Shown here piece after piece: positions 23,691-35,798 of a stretch of DNA of 64,000 bases. Origin of the DNA: Jacaranda mimosifolia (lineage: Eukaryota; Streptophyta; Magnoliopsida; Lamiales; Bignoniaceae); assembly GCA_018894105.1 (NCBI GenBank), contig CM032118.1, forward strand, positions 33,708,690 through 33,772,689. The letters are read 5' to 3'. The notes beneath the pieces were generated by a model. The model did not search any database, was not told the DNA's origin, and worked only from the letters and a program-made list of their open reading frames with translations. How positions within the stretch are numbered: position 1 is the stretch's first letter; each line of letters begins with the position of its first letter. Made by a program: the position numbers and the translations under genes.

Positions 23691-25257
23691 TCATTCAAAT
23701 TATTATATATCTTTCCAGGAAGAAATTTAATCCATATTTTGCACTATTGTTTACTGCCTTCCAATTCTTCCCACCCGTACTTTTTTTTTTCGTTCTTCTT
23801 TTAAAATTGTAGTTGTCGATTTGGCACAGATTAGCTGTGGGAGAAAAGATACAGTGTGACAAATTTGCAACAATCGACGGCATTGTATTGCACGAGCATC
23901 AAGGCTTCTTTCTTTGTTTGTGAAATTCAGAGGATCCTAGGCAAGCTACGTTATAGGAGTAAGGGAAAGATCAATTGGGATTGAAATTTAACAGTGAAGG
24001 CACCCAACCAGAACAAAACTTGTTCTTCCTTCTCATTCGCTAGAACTCTCAAAATCATCCCATTCAGTTATTTTATCCTATAATACTATTGAACACGATT
24101 TCATTCAACTTTTCATCGTTCAATAGTTCTTCATAGTTCGAAGGTTAGTTCAATTAAATTCTTTTTAATGCTTATATTTTGCTGTTCTCAGTTTGTTTGG
24201 TTGTAAATTGATTGAGATTCCTGCACCCATTTTTATCTTGTACGATATGTTAATACTAATTTCATCCTTATATATGTATATATAATTTTATATGTAAATT
24301 AATTGGTGATTTGATTGGGTTCCATAGGTGTGAGCTAATTGTGTAGATATTAAAGGTTAGGGGTTTTAGCTAGGTTTGCTTGAGCATCTGATTATGCTCT
24401 AACTATAGTGAGGCTCTGGAGTTAAAGCTTTCTTCCTTCCACCCCTCAATTCTTGGACAATCTTTTGGTGTGATGGAGTTTAGAATTCTATAGGAATGTC
24501 TAAGTATGGCTATCTTGTACGTCTTCAAATATTCTGATAGACTTTAGTCAATTCATAGAATACACAATAGGCTTGGGAAATCTATTGAAAAATCAAACTT
24601 TATTCATATATTTGAGTAAACATATAATGGTATGCTTATAATTCAATGCCTGGTCATGATCACTCATTATCAAGACTGGTACATATGATGGCACTAGCGC
24701 TCCAAAGTCTTTGGACCATTAAATAGTCAACAACTAGAAATTTTACTCTCAGTAATTTTTTTTCATAATGGTCATAATTCCTACAGATTATATGATTTAA
24801 CATTCTCATTTACCATTATTATACATATTTCCTCACTTGTTAGCTATAGCAAAGTTCCATCTACCATTTTCCAATTAATTTCTACGATATAGTTTTATCT
24901 GATTGGATGTTTTTCATTCATGTGATTTTTGTGTTATTTTGATATGGGAAAACAACTGTGGAGATATGCCTTGGGATGTTTAGCTTTAGCATGTTCCTTG
25001 CATTTCAAATAAAAAATTACTTTAGCTTGAAAGACTACCAAGCAACTTCACAAAAGCAGAAATTATGTCTTTTGGATTATATTCACATGAAGGAGGAAAT
25101 ATCTTGTTAACCTCATAAGTTGATTTCAATGAAAAATATAATGAATGAAACTAGGATTTGAGCATTGCAAATAGGGTGTATTAAATCTCAAAATAGTAAG
25201 TTTATGTACATATATTGAGGGAATTGAAGCTTCTAGTTCTTAGTACTTTTTTTGGCT

Positions 25258-25811
25258 ATTTTGTTGTGGTAAATGATGCCAATATATGCTGTGTTTTGTA
25301 GTGTTTGCATCTTTATTGAATGGAGTAATTTGATTGGTAATGGCAAAGGATTTTTGCGGTTTTAAGTTCTTGCATCTACAAAAGAATGCACCGTTTGTGC
25401 TTATTGATATTATTCCCTTACTTTTTCCAAGATAGTAGAATCTATGTTACTTGTATGCTATAACATAAGCAAACCAGGACAGAGGCTATGTTGCAGAAGG
25501 TGCCGCTATATCAGGTCTTGGAATCTAGAATTGGATTTTGTTGTGGTAAATGATGCCAATATATGATGTGTTTTGTAGTGTTTGCATCTTTGTTGAATGA
25601 AGTAATTTGATTGGTAATGGCAAAGGATTTTTGCGGTTTTAAGTGCTTGCATCTACAAAAGAATGCTCCGTTTGTGCTTATTGATATTATTCCCTTGCTT
25701 TTTCCAAGATAATAGAATCTATGTTATTTGTATGCTATAACATAACTAAACTAAGGTAGAGGCTATGTTGTAGAAGGTGCCGCTGTATCAGGTCTTGGAA
25801 TCTAGAGTTGA
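25258..25811. repeat. 277-bp tandem duplication
   Basis: TTGTTGTGGTAAATGATGCC starts at 25261 and again at 25538. The following ~270 bases are nearly identical, through GGTCTTGGAATCTAGA. Differences are scattered single bases, which indicates a fairly recent local duplication. Confidence 0.9.
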
Positions 25812-27083
25812 ATTTCATTCAGAGATCCTTCAGAATTGAAGGATTGATTTTTGAAATCTGATTCTAGAGTTCCAACCTCCAAGGTCTTGCTTATGAAACC
25901 ATACCCATATAGAAAGCAGATTGCTCTTATCTTGTTGCAACTTTTGTCATTTTGAGTTCCTTGTCACTCACAGGAGTGAAGTGAATTATAAATTGTTGCA
26001 TAGGGATGTAATAGATGTTATAAATCGAAATGCTAGTATTATCATGAATGACTTAGTGATCAATAAACCTTTTGTTTCTTTCCCATAGAAAGGTTGTCCC
26101 CTTTAGTTCATTTGCGGTCTTAATGCTTACCATTTCTATGTACTTTTGAAAATGAGTCAGATATGAAAAATCCATCCATTTGCATTTGTATTTATGTACT
26201 TATGTTTTCTTATAGAGAAATGTATTACTTTTTTGGCTTTTGATTTATTTGCATGGACATGGACTTGGAGAAATTATTTCACTATTGTAGCTTGTCATTG
26301 TGTGGCCAATCATCTCCCTTTTTGTAGGCTTTCATCATAGTTCTATCAGCAAAAAGCTTTGGTTAGAGACTTCTAGGCATACTGAAAAGTGAAATCTAAA
26401 GTGCCCAAGAGGAAGCCATATTACTTCACATTTGTTACTCATGCATAGAGGTTTATAATTATATTTCAGACATAGTGTATGTGCATTGGATGAGTTTAAT
26501 GTAGTTGATATTGAAGTGATCCGTTATAAGAACTCGAAAAAAAAAACTTCCAGATATTAATCTGTCATATTTGATTTAGCTTTAATAATTTGTGCTTTAG
26601 TAGTTTTTTGGTCTCGCATTCACCTTTGTCCATTCCAGTTTGGTTTCACTTTAATTTTATCCCCATCTTACTTTCACTTTCTTTTTCAAGCATGCTGCGA
26701 GTCATAATGGAAAATTTTCATGGAGGAATCAAATGTTTGAGGCACTTTATTGTGCAATAATTATTATTTTTACTTAAAATTGGAGGTATGTTGTTCTACT
26801 CTTTTTTTTGTCAGGGCAGTTGTTATTTATTCCTATTGACCATGTTCTGATACAAAGCTCCCATACTTTGTTGCTGTTTATTTATATTTTGGCATGGAAG
26901 GAATTATTAACATCTTTCTCCCCAAACTCCCTATCATTTACATCATTTATAACATTTTCGGTAGCATAAGTGAATCAATTAAAACATTTTTCATTCTATC
27001 TAAAGACTTATTTTGGTGTTTATATCATTTATATTGTTTAGCATCTTTTGTGTAACCTTTTCTCAATGTTTTATGTAATTTAG

Positions 27084-27199
27084 GGTGCCGAACTTGCTAC
27101 ACGTGAAGGAAAAAGTGCAGCCATTTTGATAGCTTGTAGGAAATTAGCTAAAGAGCTCACTGAACTGTGGTTTCTAGCTCCAAAGATCCTTGCATTAAG
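27084..27199 (+). pseudogene. Orphan exon, unidentified protein fragment
   Basis: Acceptor-like TTATGTAATTTAG, a 116-bp open stretch, then AAG|GTAGCA as donor. It translates to GAELATREGKSAAILIACR followed by KLAKELTELWFLAPKILALR, an alanine/leucine/lysine-rich amphipathic helix with natural codon use and no stop. It reads like one internal exon of a cellular gene. No neighbouring exon could be recognised and I do not know the family. Either gene capture by the surrounding transposon or decay would explain its isolation. Confidence 0.4.
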
Positions 27200-30100
27200 G
27201 TAGCAGGGTCCTCTCTCTCCTTCTTTCTTCTTTGCCTTATTTTTCATGGGATTTTTGTATTTAGCATAGGAATATAACTTTGCGTTCATTTGTTTCTAAC
27301 ATGAGGGAGTTGGAGGAATATAACTTTGAGTTCATCTGTTTTTAACAAGAGGGAGCTATTAGGCTCGATATTTCATCTTTTGCTTGGTACCAACACATAA
27401 AGATCCTCCTTATGAACTTGTATGTGCTAGTAATTTTGCTGGTCATAAGATTTTGCTTCTAGTGTACTTCCGGGCATTATCAAATTTATGTTCGAAGCAA
27501 ATAGATTGAATTCTAGCTACTTATGTTTAGTAATGTTTTGCTGAGTCTCTTTGTCTGAAGCTTGTTTTGTCATTTAATTGATGTCACTGGTTGTGATGTG
27601 TTGATCTTTTTATTGCTGAAGGTTGTTTGTGAGAATTGTGAACTGTGCTACTGCTTCTTTTGCTCTGAGTTGCTTCACAAGTTCGGTGTGGGGTCAGAAA
27701 TTGGGACTTCTATTGTTAAGGGTTTTGGTGGTTGTTTCTGGATAGTTTGTAACATGTGCTTGCATGGGATAGTGATTTTGTTTAATAGAGTTTATTAACT
27801 TATTATTAGATAGAGGGTTAATGACCTTGCTAGAGATAACTTGTTGATGCCTATGATGTTGCTAGTAGTGATGTACTATTTAGAAATAGGGGGAATTTTG
27901 GTTCTGTTGCTTCTGAAAGTGGTACAGATAAGGTTATTGATTTATCTAAACCTTCTATCTAGTTTGAGAGAACTGAACTTGGCACTATAATGAGTTTAGG
28001 TTCTGTGGATAACTCTAATGAGGTTTTAAACAATTAGCCCTTTTGTATTGATACTAATGGTGTTTGTTACCATGGCCTTAATAGGCTGTTTGATGAGGGA
28101 TGGGGGATCAATGACCTTACTCCTTCTACTCTTCAGCTTTTTCCACCCTCGTATGTTCATACAACGAGCTTTGTTCCTTGTCCTCCTTCCCAGCCCCTTC
28201 CTTCATGCTTTACGCATGTTTCTCCCTTCTATCTTTTATCAAATTCTGTATCTTATCACCCTCATCACCTTTCTTCCTAGGTAGCCACTCCAATACAAAT
28301 TCTCCCACCTCATAGTTTTATCCCTATCCTATATTCTTCACCTAACCTCGATGAAGACCGGGCTTTGATATATTTTCATATTTGTCTATTGAAGATATCT
28401 TTTAGGATGCCCAGGATGCCATCAATATCCCAAGAGTTTAATCTAAGGATGAATGAGTTCATACAAAAATTGAATCTCGCAATAGGAGAAAATCTAAAAG
28501 ACTTAGAGGCAAGGGGAAACAGTATTAATCTACTTCTGGTTCTCAGTCAGATATGGTCTGAAATGTGTTGATCACTGTTGGATTGAGATACAACATGCTA
28601 TTTTTGTTCAATTCTGTGGTCCCTGGTTGTGGTATGAAATGCACATGTTTTGAGTCTGGGGAAATATCCTCTTATTGCTATGAATTTGTCTATTTCCTAT
28701 GCTGTTTGGATAGGTTTTTGAGAGCCTATTAAGCTTTGTTGCTTGGATAGTTGTTGGCTCCTTCCATCAGTTTTGTTTATGGATCAGGATATTGAATCTG
28801 GTTCAGAATTTTGGATGTCAATTACAGATTGTATGAGTTTAATGAGTGTTGCTGCATATTTAGGTGTTTTGTCACTAGTTTTGCTACTCGATTAATGCAT
28901 TTGCTGGTATCTCTGCTGGGCGTTATTGCTATTTGTTGAAACTTTCTATGTTTAGAAATTTTGCTTACTAAGAATTTCTGAATTTTAGGTCTGTTTTGCT
29001 GTTGATCGCTATCTATAGTCTTGCTATAAGAGTTTGTTTTGTTTTAATTTTTCAGCTGCTTTTCAGATCATTCTCCTCTACTACAGGTTGTCTTTTGCTG
29101 CTGCTCAACTTGTTTGGTGGCTGGAAACTTTGTTTGAGAAGTTGCTTTAGAATTTTGGATTCGATTGCTTCAACGTGTGCATACTTGTTGCTGTTCACTG
29201 GATGGCGCTTTTTTGTGCTGCCAGCTCTTTTATTGATCTGAACTTTGGTGAATCTTGTTACATATGTTCTGAATGGTTTTGTGTTAGGTGTCTTATTTCT
29301 GACTTATCTATTTCAGTTTTGTTGGAAGAAGACTCAATCTTTCATTAACTAAGGGATACGTTGTGTGAGTCAGTTTGTAAATGGAACTTTGCTGGAATGC
29401 TTGAAAGCTATGAGCAGATTTTTGGATGTTTTGAATGACCAGAACCTCTCATGTTGCTCAGTGATTTTGGGAAGTTATTGATTTGGTCAGAATGGAATTC
29501 TGTTTAGCATAAGAGCATTGTATGGAAATTCTTTTCAAAATAGATTGTACAGCTTGAGTTTTGCTGCGGTGGATTCTTTCTTTACATTTTGCAGAGTTTG
29601 AGCTACCTAAGTTGCATTAGCTGGGTGGAATCAGTTGGAATTTGGTTTATTTTCTTTGAATTTGGGCTTATAACATACCCAAATTTTGTTGAAAATCTGC
29701 TTAAGTGAGGATTTGCTCATGCTTCTCCAATTGGGACAAATCTACTGCACTGTGTTTTTGTTACATGTGTTTTTCTTACTTCAATTGAGACTCAAAACTG
29801 ACTCTATGTGGGGTTCTTTATTCTGCTGCAAGCGGCTCTCGGTCATGGGTCTTTTAGAGACTTCATTTTCCTTGCTTTAATCGCTAAAATGGGGATTGAA
29901 CGTTGTACCTTGGTGATGAAATAGGCAGCCACAATTGGGATTTGAACGTTATTTTGTCTCTCAAATTGGTGGCGTGAAATTGGAGATTTGCATTCACCAG
30001 AACTCGGACTCTCGCTGAATTTGGAGCTGCAATAGGTTATATGCAACACTTTTGCTACAAGAAGGAATTGATCCTTGGCTTTTTTGGAAGCTCAATTGTT

Positions 30101-30309
30101 TGACTGAAAATAATTTCTTGCTGGATTGAAGACTTGGACTTGGCCCTTAGTGTCAATTGTGTAGGATGATCACTTGATGCCTTTTAATTTCTCTCATGTT
30201 ATTTTATTTTCTTTTTAGTGGATATTTGGGATAATTTCCTTTAATTTAAAAATATTGTAAGGGAAATAAGTACTTCCTCATTTTATTTTTCGCGAATACT
30301 CTTGATTTG

Positions 30310-31456
30310 TAATCCACCTATTGGCTTCTAACATATATCAAACCTATTCCAAACATTATCGATCGATTCAATTGATTCTGCAAGCACTATTTGGCTACTA
30401 ATATGTACATGTAACAACCAATTGAAATTATTTTTTTAATCATTATTTGGTCGCTAATATATACAAATCAGCAGCCAATAGCTAATTTTTGGTTGCTAAA
30501 TCATATAAAATATTAAAATTAATAGCAAGCAATTATTTCGTTCCTAAAAAATATTCTTCATCAATAAAAGCTTTATCGCCGCAATTTGGTCACAAAAACA
30601 TGACAACTATTGTAGCCATTTAAAAATTATTAAGACCAATAATTTGATTGTTAAAAGGCAATCCATTACCAACCAAATTACTGCAATCAACTATTTTGTT
30701 CCTAAAAAATATTCTCTAGCAATAAAAGCTTTATCGCCGCAATGTGGTCGCTAAAACATGACAACTATTGTAGCCATTTAAAAATTATTATGACCAATAA
30801 TTTGATTGCTAAAAGGTAATCCATTACCAACCAAATTATTGCAATCAACTATTTCATTTCTAAAAGATATTTTTTAGCAATAAAAGTTTTATCGCCACAA
30901 CATGGTCGCTAAAACAGGACAATCATTGCAACCATTTAAAAATTATTACAACTAACAATTTGGTTGCTAAAAGGCAATCCATTACCAACCATGTTACAAC
31001 AATCAATTATTTCATTTCTAAAAGATATTTTTCTGCAATAAAAACTTTATCGTCACAATGTGGTCACTAAAAAATATTAAATAAGACAACTATTTGTAGC
31101 CATTTACGAATTATTACGAACAATAATTTAGTTGCTAAAATGCAATCTATTATCAACCAAAATGATGTGGTCACTATATATGCAATTATAGCAACCATAT
31201 TAATGTTACAACGACCACGACTTTCTAAATTAGTAAGTAAAAAATTTGTTGCTAATTGTTTCATTTTTAGTGATCAATTTTGAATGGTCAATAAACATAT
31301 ATCTTCGGTGTCCAAATTAATAACTCATTACTGGACACTTTTAGTAGCTACTTTGTTGTGACCAATCTTATTTTGGTTGCTATAAGTTTTAGCAACCTTT
31401 TTTTTACTTTTAGCAACTACCAATAATGATTGCTGAAATCATTTTTTCTTGTAGTG
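30310..31456. mobile_element. Right terminal region of a CACTA transposon (left end missing)
   Basis: The block ends in TTTTTTCTTGTAGTG at 31456, which inverts to CACTACAAGAAAAAATG, the CACTA terminus. About 1.1 kb of subterminal repeats precede it: AAAAATTATTA(C/T)GACCAATAATTTG, GCTAAAAGGCAATCCATTACC, AGCAATAAAAGCTTTATCGCC and TGTGGTCGCTAAAACA recur three to four times with a period near 170-180 bp. Such arrays bind the element-encoded TNPA. No CACTACAAG in plus orientation was found upstream, so the partner end is lost or altered. Confidence 0.75.
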
Positions 31457-32892
31457 ATACTTTACATATAATTAAATATTACGTTTATTTGTTTAATTAT
31501 TTAAAAAATAATTAAAAAAAACTTGAGGTGTCAACTGTTAGTCCCTTACTAGAATTTTTTTTTTTTTTTTTTTTTGTCTTTATTAGAGATAGCTATCAAT
31601 ATTGAGTGTATTTAAGTTAGAGTTTTCTCATAAACTTAATACGGCAACATTCAATTGCTTATGATTTAAAGCTATTTGTTCTTCATCAAAAATTTTAAAT
31701 CATGACATAGAGTTCTCAATTAGCAATGAGATTCATGCCTAACATCTTAGAGATTTTAGTGCTAATAAAGCTACACCAGTTGAATGGTGTGTAGTTGATA
31801 TATTCTTTAAATAAATTATTCATCAAATGGTAAGGAGGTAGCCTAACTTTAAATTTGCCAATTAACTTCTGAATGCTTCCTAATGTGTAGTAATTTAGTG
31901 GACAAAATCGTGGCTCTTCTTGAGTCTACTCAAATTTCAACTCGCTCGGTTGAATTTAATTTCTCACTCTCCAATGCATTTCTAGCAATTAGAGGTCTAG
32001 CTTGAACAAACCTGGGGAGAAACTTTATGTGCGCTTTATCGAATTTATTAGTTCTTTCATTCAATGATGTTACCTAACAAACTAAGGAGCAGCTACTAAT
32101 TATGCCCACCAACTGGAGAAAATTACACAATTTTTTGAAATAATGAAATTTTACTGTTCATAAGCCACATCCTTCGATCTTGTACTATTTAGATACTCTC
32201 AACATCCTAGAATTTCTCTAGAAAAACCTCTCATTTTAGTTTGAAATGTAGAAATACTAATTTATGTGTAATTGTCCCACTAATAAGTTACTAATACTTA
32301 ATTAAATTCAATAGCTTGTTGAATTACAACTACATATTTTTTGTTAATGACAATTTTATGTATTTCTTATTCTTTTTTTTTTTATTTCACAAAATGTTAT
32401 TGAGATGTATTTTATAATTTTCTTCTGAAATAATTAGGCATGATGGCACATCCAAAAACAAATTCTATATTAAAAGTTATCATATTATATTTTTGTTTAC
32501 ATATCTAAAGTTCAACAAATACCAATAATAATAATAAACTTATTCATCCGATAAATGGGTAGAGCGTGGTGTTCTTCTTTCTAGTGTATATATATATTAT
32601 AAATCTAGAAATATATATATATATCTAAAAATCTAGAAAAATAATTTCCTCCGATTAGTTACTTTGTTAAACTTAATAAATTATTTATATTATATATAAA
32701 ATAGTTATCTCCTTTTGATATATATTCAAGTGGTCTTTTTAAAATGCCCTCATTATTATTTTTTAACCCTTATGATTATTAACAATGGTTTTTTTTTTAT
32801 TCTCTTCTCAAATATATTTTTTTATCTCTTCTATTACTGATCTTTTCTATTTCTTTCTATCTTAGTTTTTTTTCCCTTTTACCTATCATAAA
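31457..32892. other. AT-rich DNA between CACTA end and solo LTR
   Basis: Begins after the CACTA terminus and ends at the ATAAA duplication. Contains a T19-type run (31,558-31,576) and ATATAT stretches near 32,590-32,625. No coding sequence was recognised. Confidence 0.45.
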
Positions 32893-33611
32893 TGCGGCAC
32901 CCCTTATTAGGATAACACCCAAATCAAGGTACCACACAGATTCAGACCTACAATATCAGAGTTACAGCTAACAGAAGGCCCATAGTTCTGTTGCATACAT
33001 CACCAAATTTCAAAATTCAACCTCAACAAGTAGTTATAAACCTGAATTAACAACATATATATCTACTAGGTCTCAACAGAGTTCAAAACATTAATATCTT
33101 ACTATTTAATACATCATAACCTTCATACATACAAAACGACATGTTACAACCTTTCTAAGGTGATCATATCTTATACAAAAGTACATCATAACTTGGATTC
33201 TATATAATCAGCAAAAGAAAACCCAAGTATTGTTAATTCCTCTTCTCAGTCTCGATCAATTCTCTTCCTTATATGAAATATCACAAATATGGGGATTAAG
33301 TCCAATGACTTAGTGAGGATTATAGAAAGGATTCATCGAGGAAAACTCTAATTGACAAATCATAATTTAACTAACAGATAATGCAGATACAAAAACAGAT
33401 AGCACAATTTATCAAACAGGAAACTCTCATGCCTTGTTGCTCCAAGATCAGATTTCAAATATACAGACTGTCAGACAAATCAATCCCAAAGCATATACAT
33501 TCAAAGGATGATCGAAACATGCATTGCCGATTCAACTTATAACAAACAAACAGATCACCTAAGCATAACAGCTTGGTATTTGCAGATGCCCATACGGTCC
33601 GTATAGCGCAC

Positions 33612-33880
33612 CGCCGATGCCTAGGGGGAAATCCCTAGCACACCATCGATACCCAGGGGGAAATCCCTAGCGTACCGCTGACACCGAGGGGGAAATCCCA
33701 AGCGTGCCGTTGACATCGAGGGGGAAATCCCAAGCGTGCCTTTGACACCGAGGGGGAAATCCCAAGCGTGCCTCATATAACCAAACATTTAGCTCAGATT
33801 GGCTCTTGGCCCAACAATCTCCGTACATATAACAAATTACCGCTTATGCAGATGCCTAGGGGGAAATCCCTAGCACATTG
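33612..33880. repeat. ~37-bp minisatellite in the solo LTR
   Basis: Five successive units of GAxxCCxAGGGGGAAATCCC followed by (T/A)AGC(A/G)(C/T)(A/G)CC between 33,612 and 33,775, and one more isolated unit near 33,850. The constant core is AGGGGGAAATCCC(T/A)AGC. Confidence 0.85.
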
Positions 33881-34047
33881 CCGGTTTCAGATAAACAAAT
33901 CAAAGCAGACAGAAATAATGCCAATCAGGCAACAGATATCATACTGATAATAGAAAAGCCGACAAGGCTACAGATACGAAACAAATGACAGACAGATACC
34001 GAACAGATAACAGATAACATTCTGGGCGCCAGAACAGACAGAAACTG

Positions 34048-34465
34048 ATACAGAATAACAGAAACAGATACGGAACAGACATAACCCTCACAGGGGTATT
34101 CAGAATAGAATCAAATAACAAACAGAATCCAAACACGGTTCTGAGTAACGTACAGAAACAGTAAACCCACACAGGGGTTAATTTCAATAACAGATAGCTC
34201 AATAAGGTGCCAAATTGGCAGAGCCTCATAGGTATAACAAGTACCAAGAGGGAAAGATACTCACATAACCAAACAGATACATAACAGATATAACCCTCTC
34301 AGGGGTATTCAGAGCAGAATCAAATAACAAACAGAATCCAAACACGGTTCTGAGTAACGTACAGAAACAGTAAACCCACACAGGGGTTAATTTCAATAAC
34401 AGATAGCTCAATAGGGTGCCAAATTGGCAGAGCCTCATAGGTATAACGAGTACCAAGAGGGATAG
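34048..34465. repeat. 209-bp tandem duplication in the solo LTR
   Basis: ATAACCCTC(A/T)CAGGGGTATTC begins at 34081 and again at 34290, and the next ~170 bases are nearly identical through ACCAAGAGGGA. This is why minus-strand translations of the two copies share the same 47-residue start. The sister LTR has one copy. Confidence 0.9.
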
Positions 34466-35798
34466 ATCCTCACTTGATTGTAGAAATTCCCACTCAGTCC
34501 AACACCAAACTATGGACGATCAACACCCAAATCTTCTTCACCTATTCCCAAAATAATTCATAATCAAAGCTCGGTCGATTTAATGGTCTCAATAATCAAT
34601 TAAGCTTATAATTTCCCAAAACTACTATAAGTCTCCTAGACATGCCAAATTTTACAACAATCGAATATTTTAACTTAACCATATTCAATTATTATCCATT
34701 ATAAAATATAACTCTTAAATCCTCAAATTAATTTCTACCAACTTAATTAAATCTCATAATATATTATTACTATTCCAATAATTCCCAAAAATCATAAATA
34801 TCAAAGTATAGCCTTCCAACAACTAACCACACCCCACAATATTCCATAATCACTAAAATTCAATTCCTAGCTCCAACATACAATGTCATATATATATACA
34901 CAAAATTCAAATATAATATAATTAATAAATCTTCCAAAATTCACAAATCGATAACTAATGCTCGGAATCAGATATGGCTTATACCGTTGCGATCGTCGGA
35001 TCGAGCAGAAGAAACTGCCCGGTCACTGCTGCCGGAAAAATCCCAAACCAAGCAGTCCGACTCCTTTCGAGCTCCTGAGTCCAACGGTGTGATCAGTTTT
35101 CAATTTCGAGCCCTGGATTCACCGGAAATTTCCAAAAACAGTGGTCAACCTCCTCTTCTCCGCCGAGCTCCGCCGCGCCGATTCACCGTCGTTCGTCGCC
35201 GGGAACGCCCATGCAGCTGTTGAACCAGCTTCCTCTCATCTCCTGCTACCCGATGATACCCTCAAATGCAGCTCCAGTCGTTGGAAGAAGGAGATACGCC
35301 GGTGGCCGTGAGATGGGTTTCTTTAAACTCCTCCTACCACCGCGTCTCCACCGTGCATGGTGGCTGTTTGGTGTTCAGAGGGTGCTGGAGAAGAGAATGG
35401 TGATGTTGGTTAGCAGTAATGGTGCCTGGTTGAGTGGTGAAGATGGTCTCGGTGGTGATGGTTGGTCGCGGTAATGGAAGAAATCAAAGAAAACGGGAAG
35501 AAGAAAATGAAAGAAAATGAAGAAGGAAGAAAGAAGAAGGGAAAGAAGAAAAGAAGAAGCTGCCAAGTGTCCTCAAAATTCAATTTTTTTTTTCCATTTT
35601 TGCGATTAAGTCCCTAACATTAAAAGATTCCTCAATTTAAACCCCAAACTTCCAAATTCCTTGCAATTAAGTCCTTAATAAATAAATAAAATAAAAATGA
35701 AATCAAATAATTTCCAAGGATTTAATAATAACATCAAAATTAAAATAAACCATGAAAATAATTAGTTATGAAAATACGAAAATTCCGGGGTCGTTACA

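Larger units (their letters stand above)
23691..30309. other. Intron-like T-rich DNA, probably captured or inserted material
   Basis: More T-rich on the plus strand than its surroundings, without long ORFs. 23,940-24,142 looks like a leader exon ending at AAG|GTTAGTT. An exon-like segment at 27084-27199 and a proline/serine-codon-rich stretch at 28,080-28,330 suggest remains of transcribed plant sequence. It ends where CACTA subterminal repeats begin (30,310), so it may be the cargo of that element. No protein family could be assigned. The short ORFs listed across it are not convincing. Confidence 0.35.
32893..35798 (-). mobile_element. Solo LTR (2.9 kb), same family as 19664-22781
   Basis: Perfect 5-bp duplication ATAAA at 32888-32892 and 35799-35803. 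On the minus strand it runs TGTAACGACCCCGGAATT ... AGGGGTGCCGCA, an ideal TG...CA pair. No interior domain, primer site or purine tract is adjacent, so it is a solo LTR left by unequal recombination. A GC-rich part (34,985-35,470) and a purine-rich run (35,470-35,570) correspond to the R/U5-like part of its sister; the arginine/proline-rich ORFs there are compositional. Contains a 37-bp minisatellite and a 209-bp internal duplication not present in the sister. Confidence 0.9.

Noticed and set aside
28048..28571. Leu/Phe/Pro-rich ORFs as a gene fragment
   Set aside because: Pieces look coding-like in composition but no domain or splice structure can be supported; left as part of the intron-like stretch.
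33939..34456. Two minus-strand ORFs sharing an identical 47-residue start
   Set aside because: They are the 209-bp duplication of solo-LTR DNA translated twice, not a gene family.
34987..35566. Arg/Pro-rich ORFs in a GC-rich segment that looked like a gene start
   Set aside because: They fall inside the solo LTR at the place of its GC-rich leader-like part, and the sister LTR has the same compositional bump.
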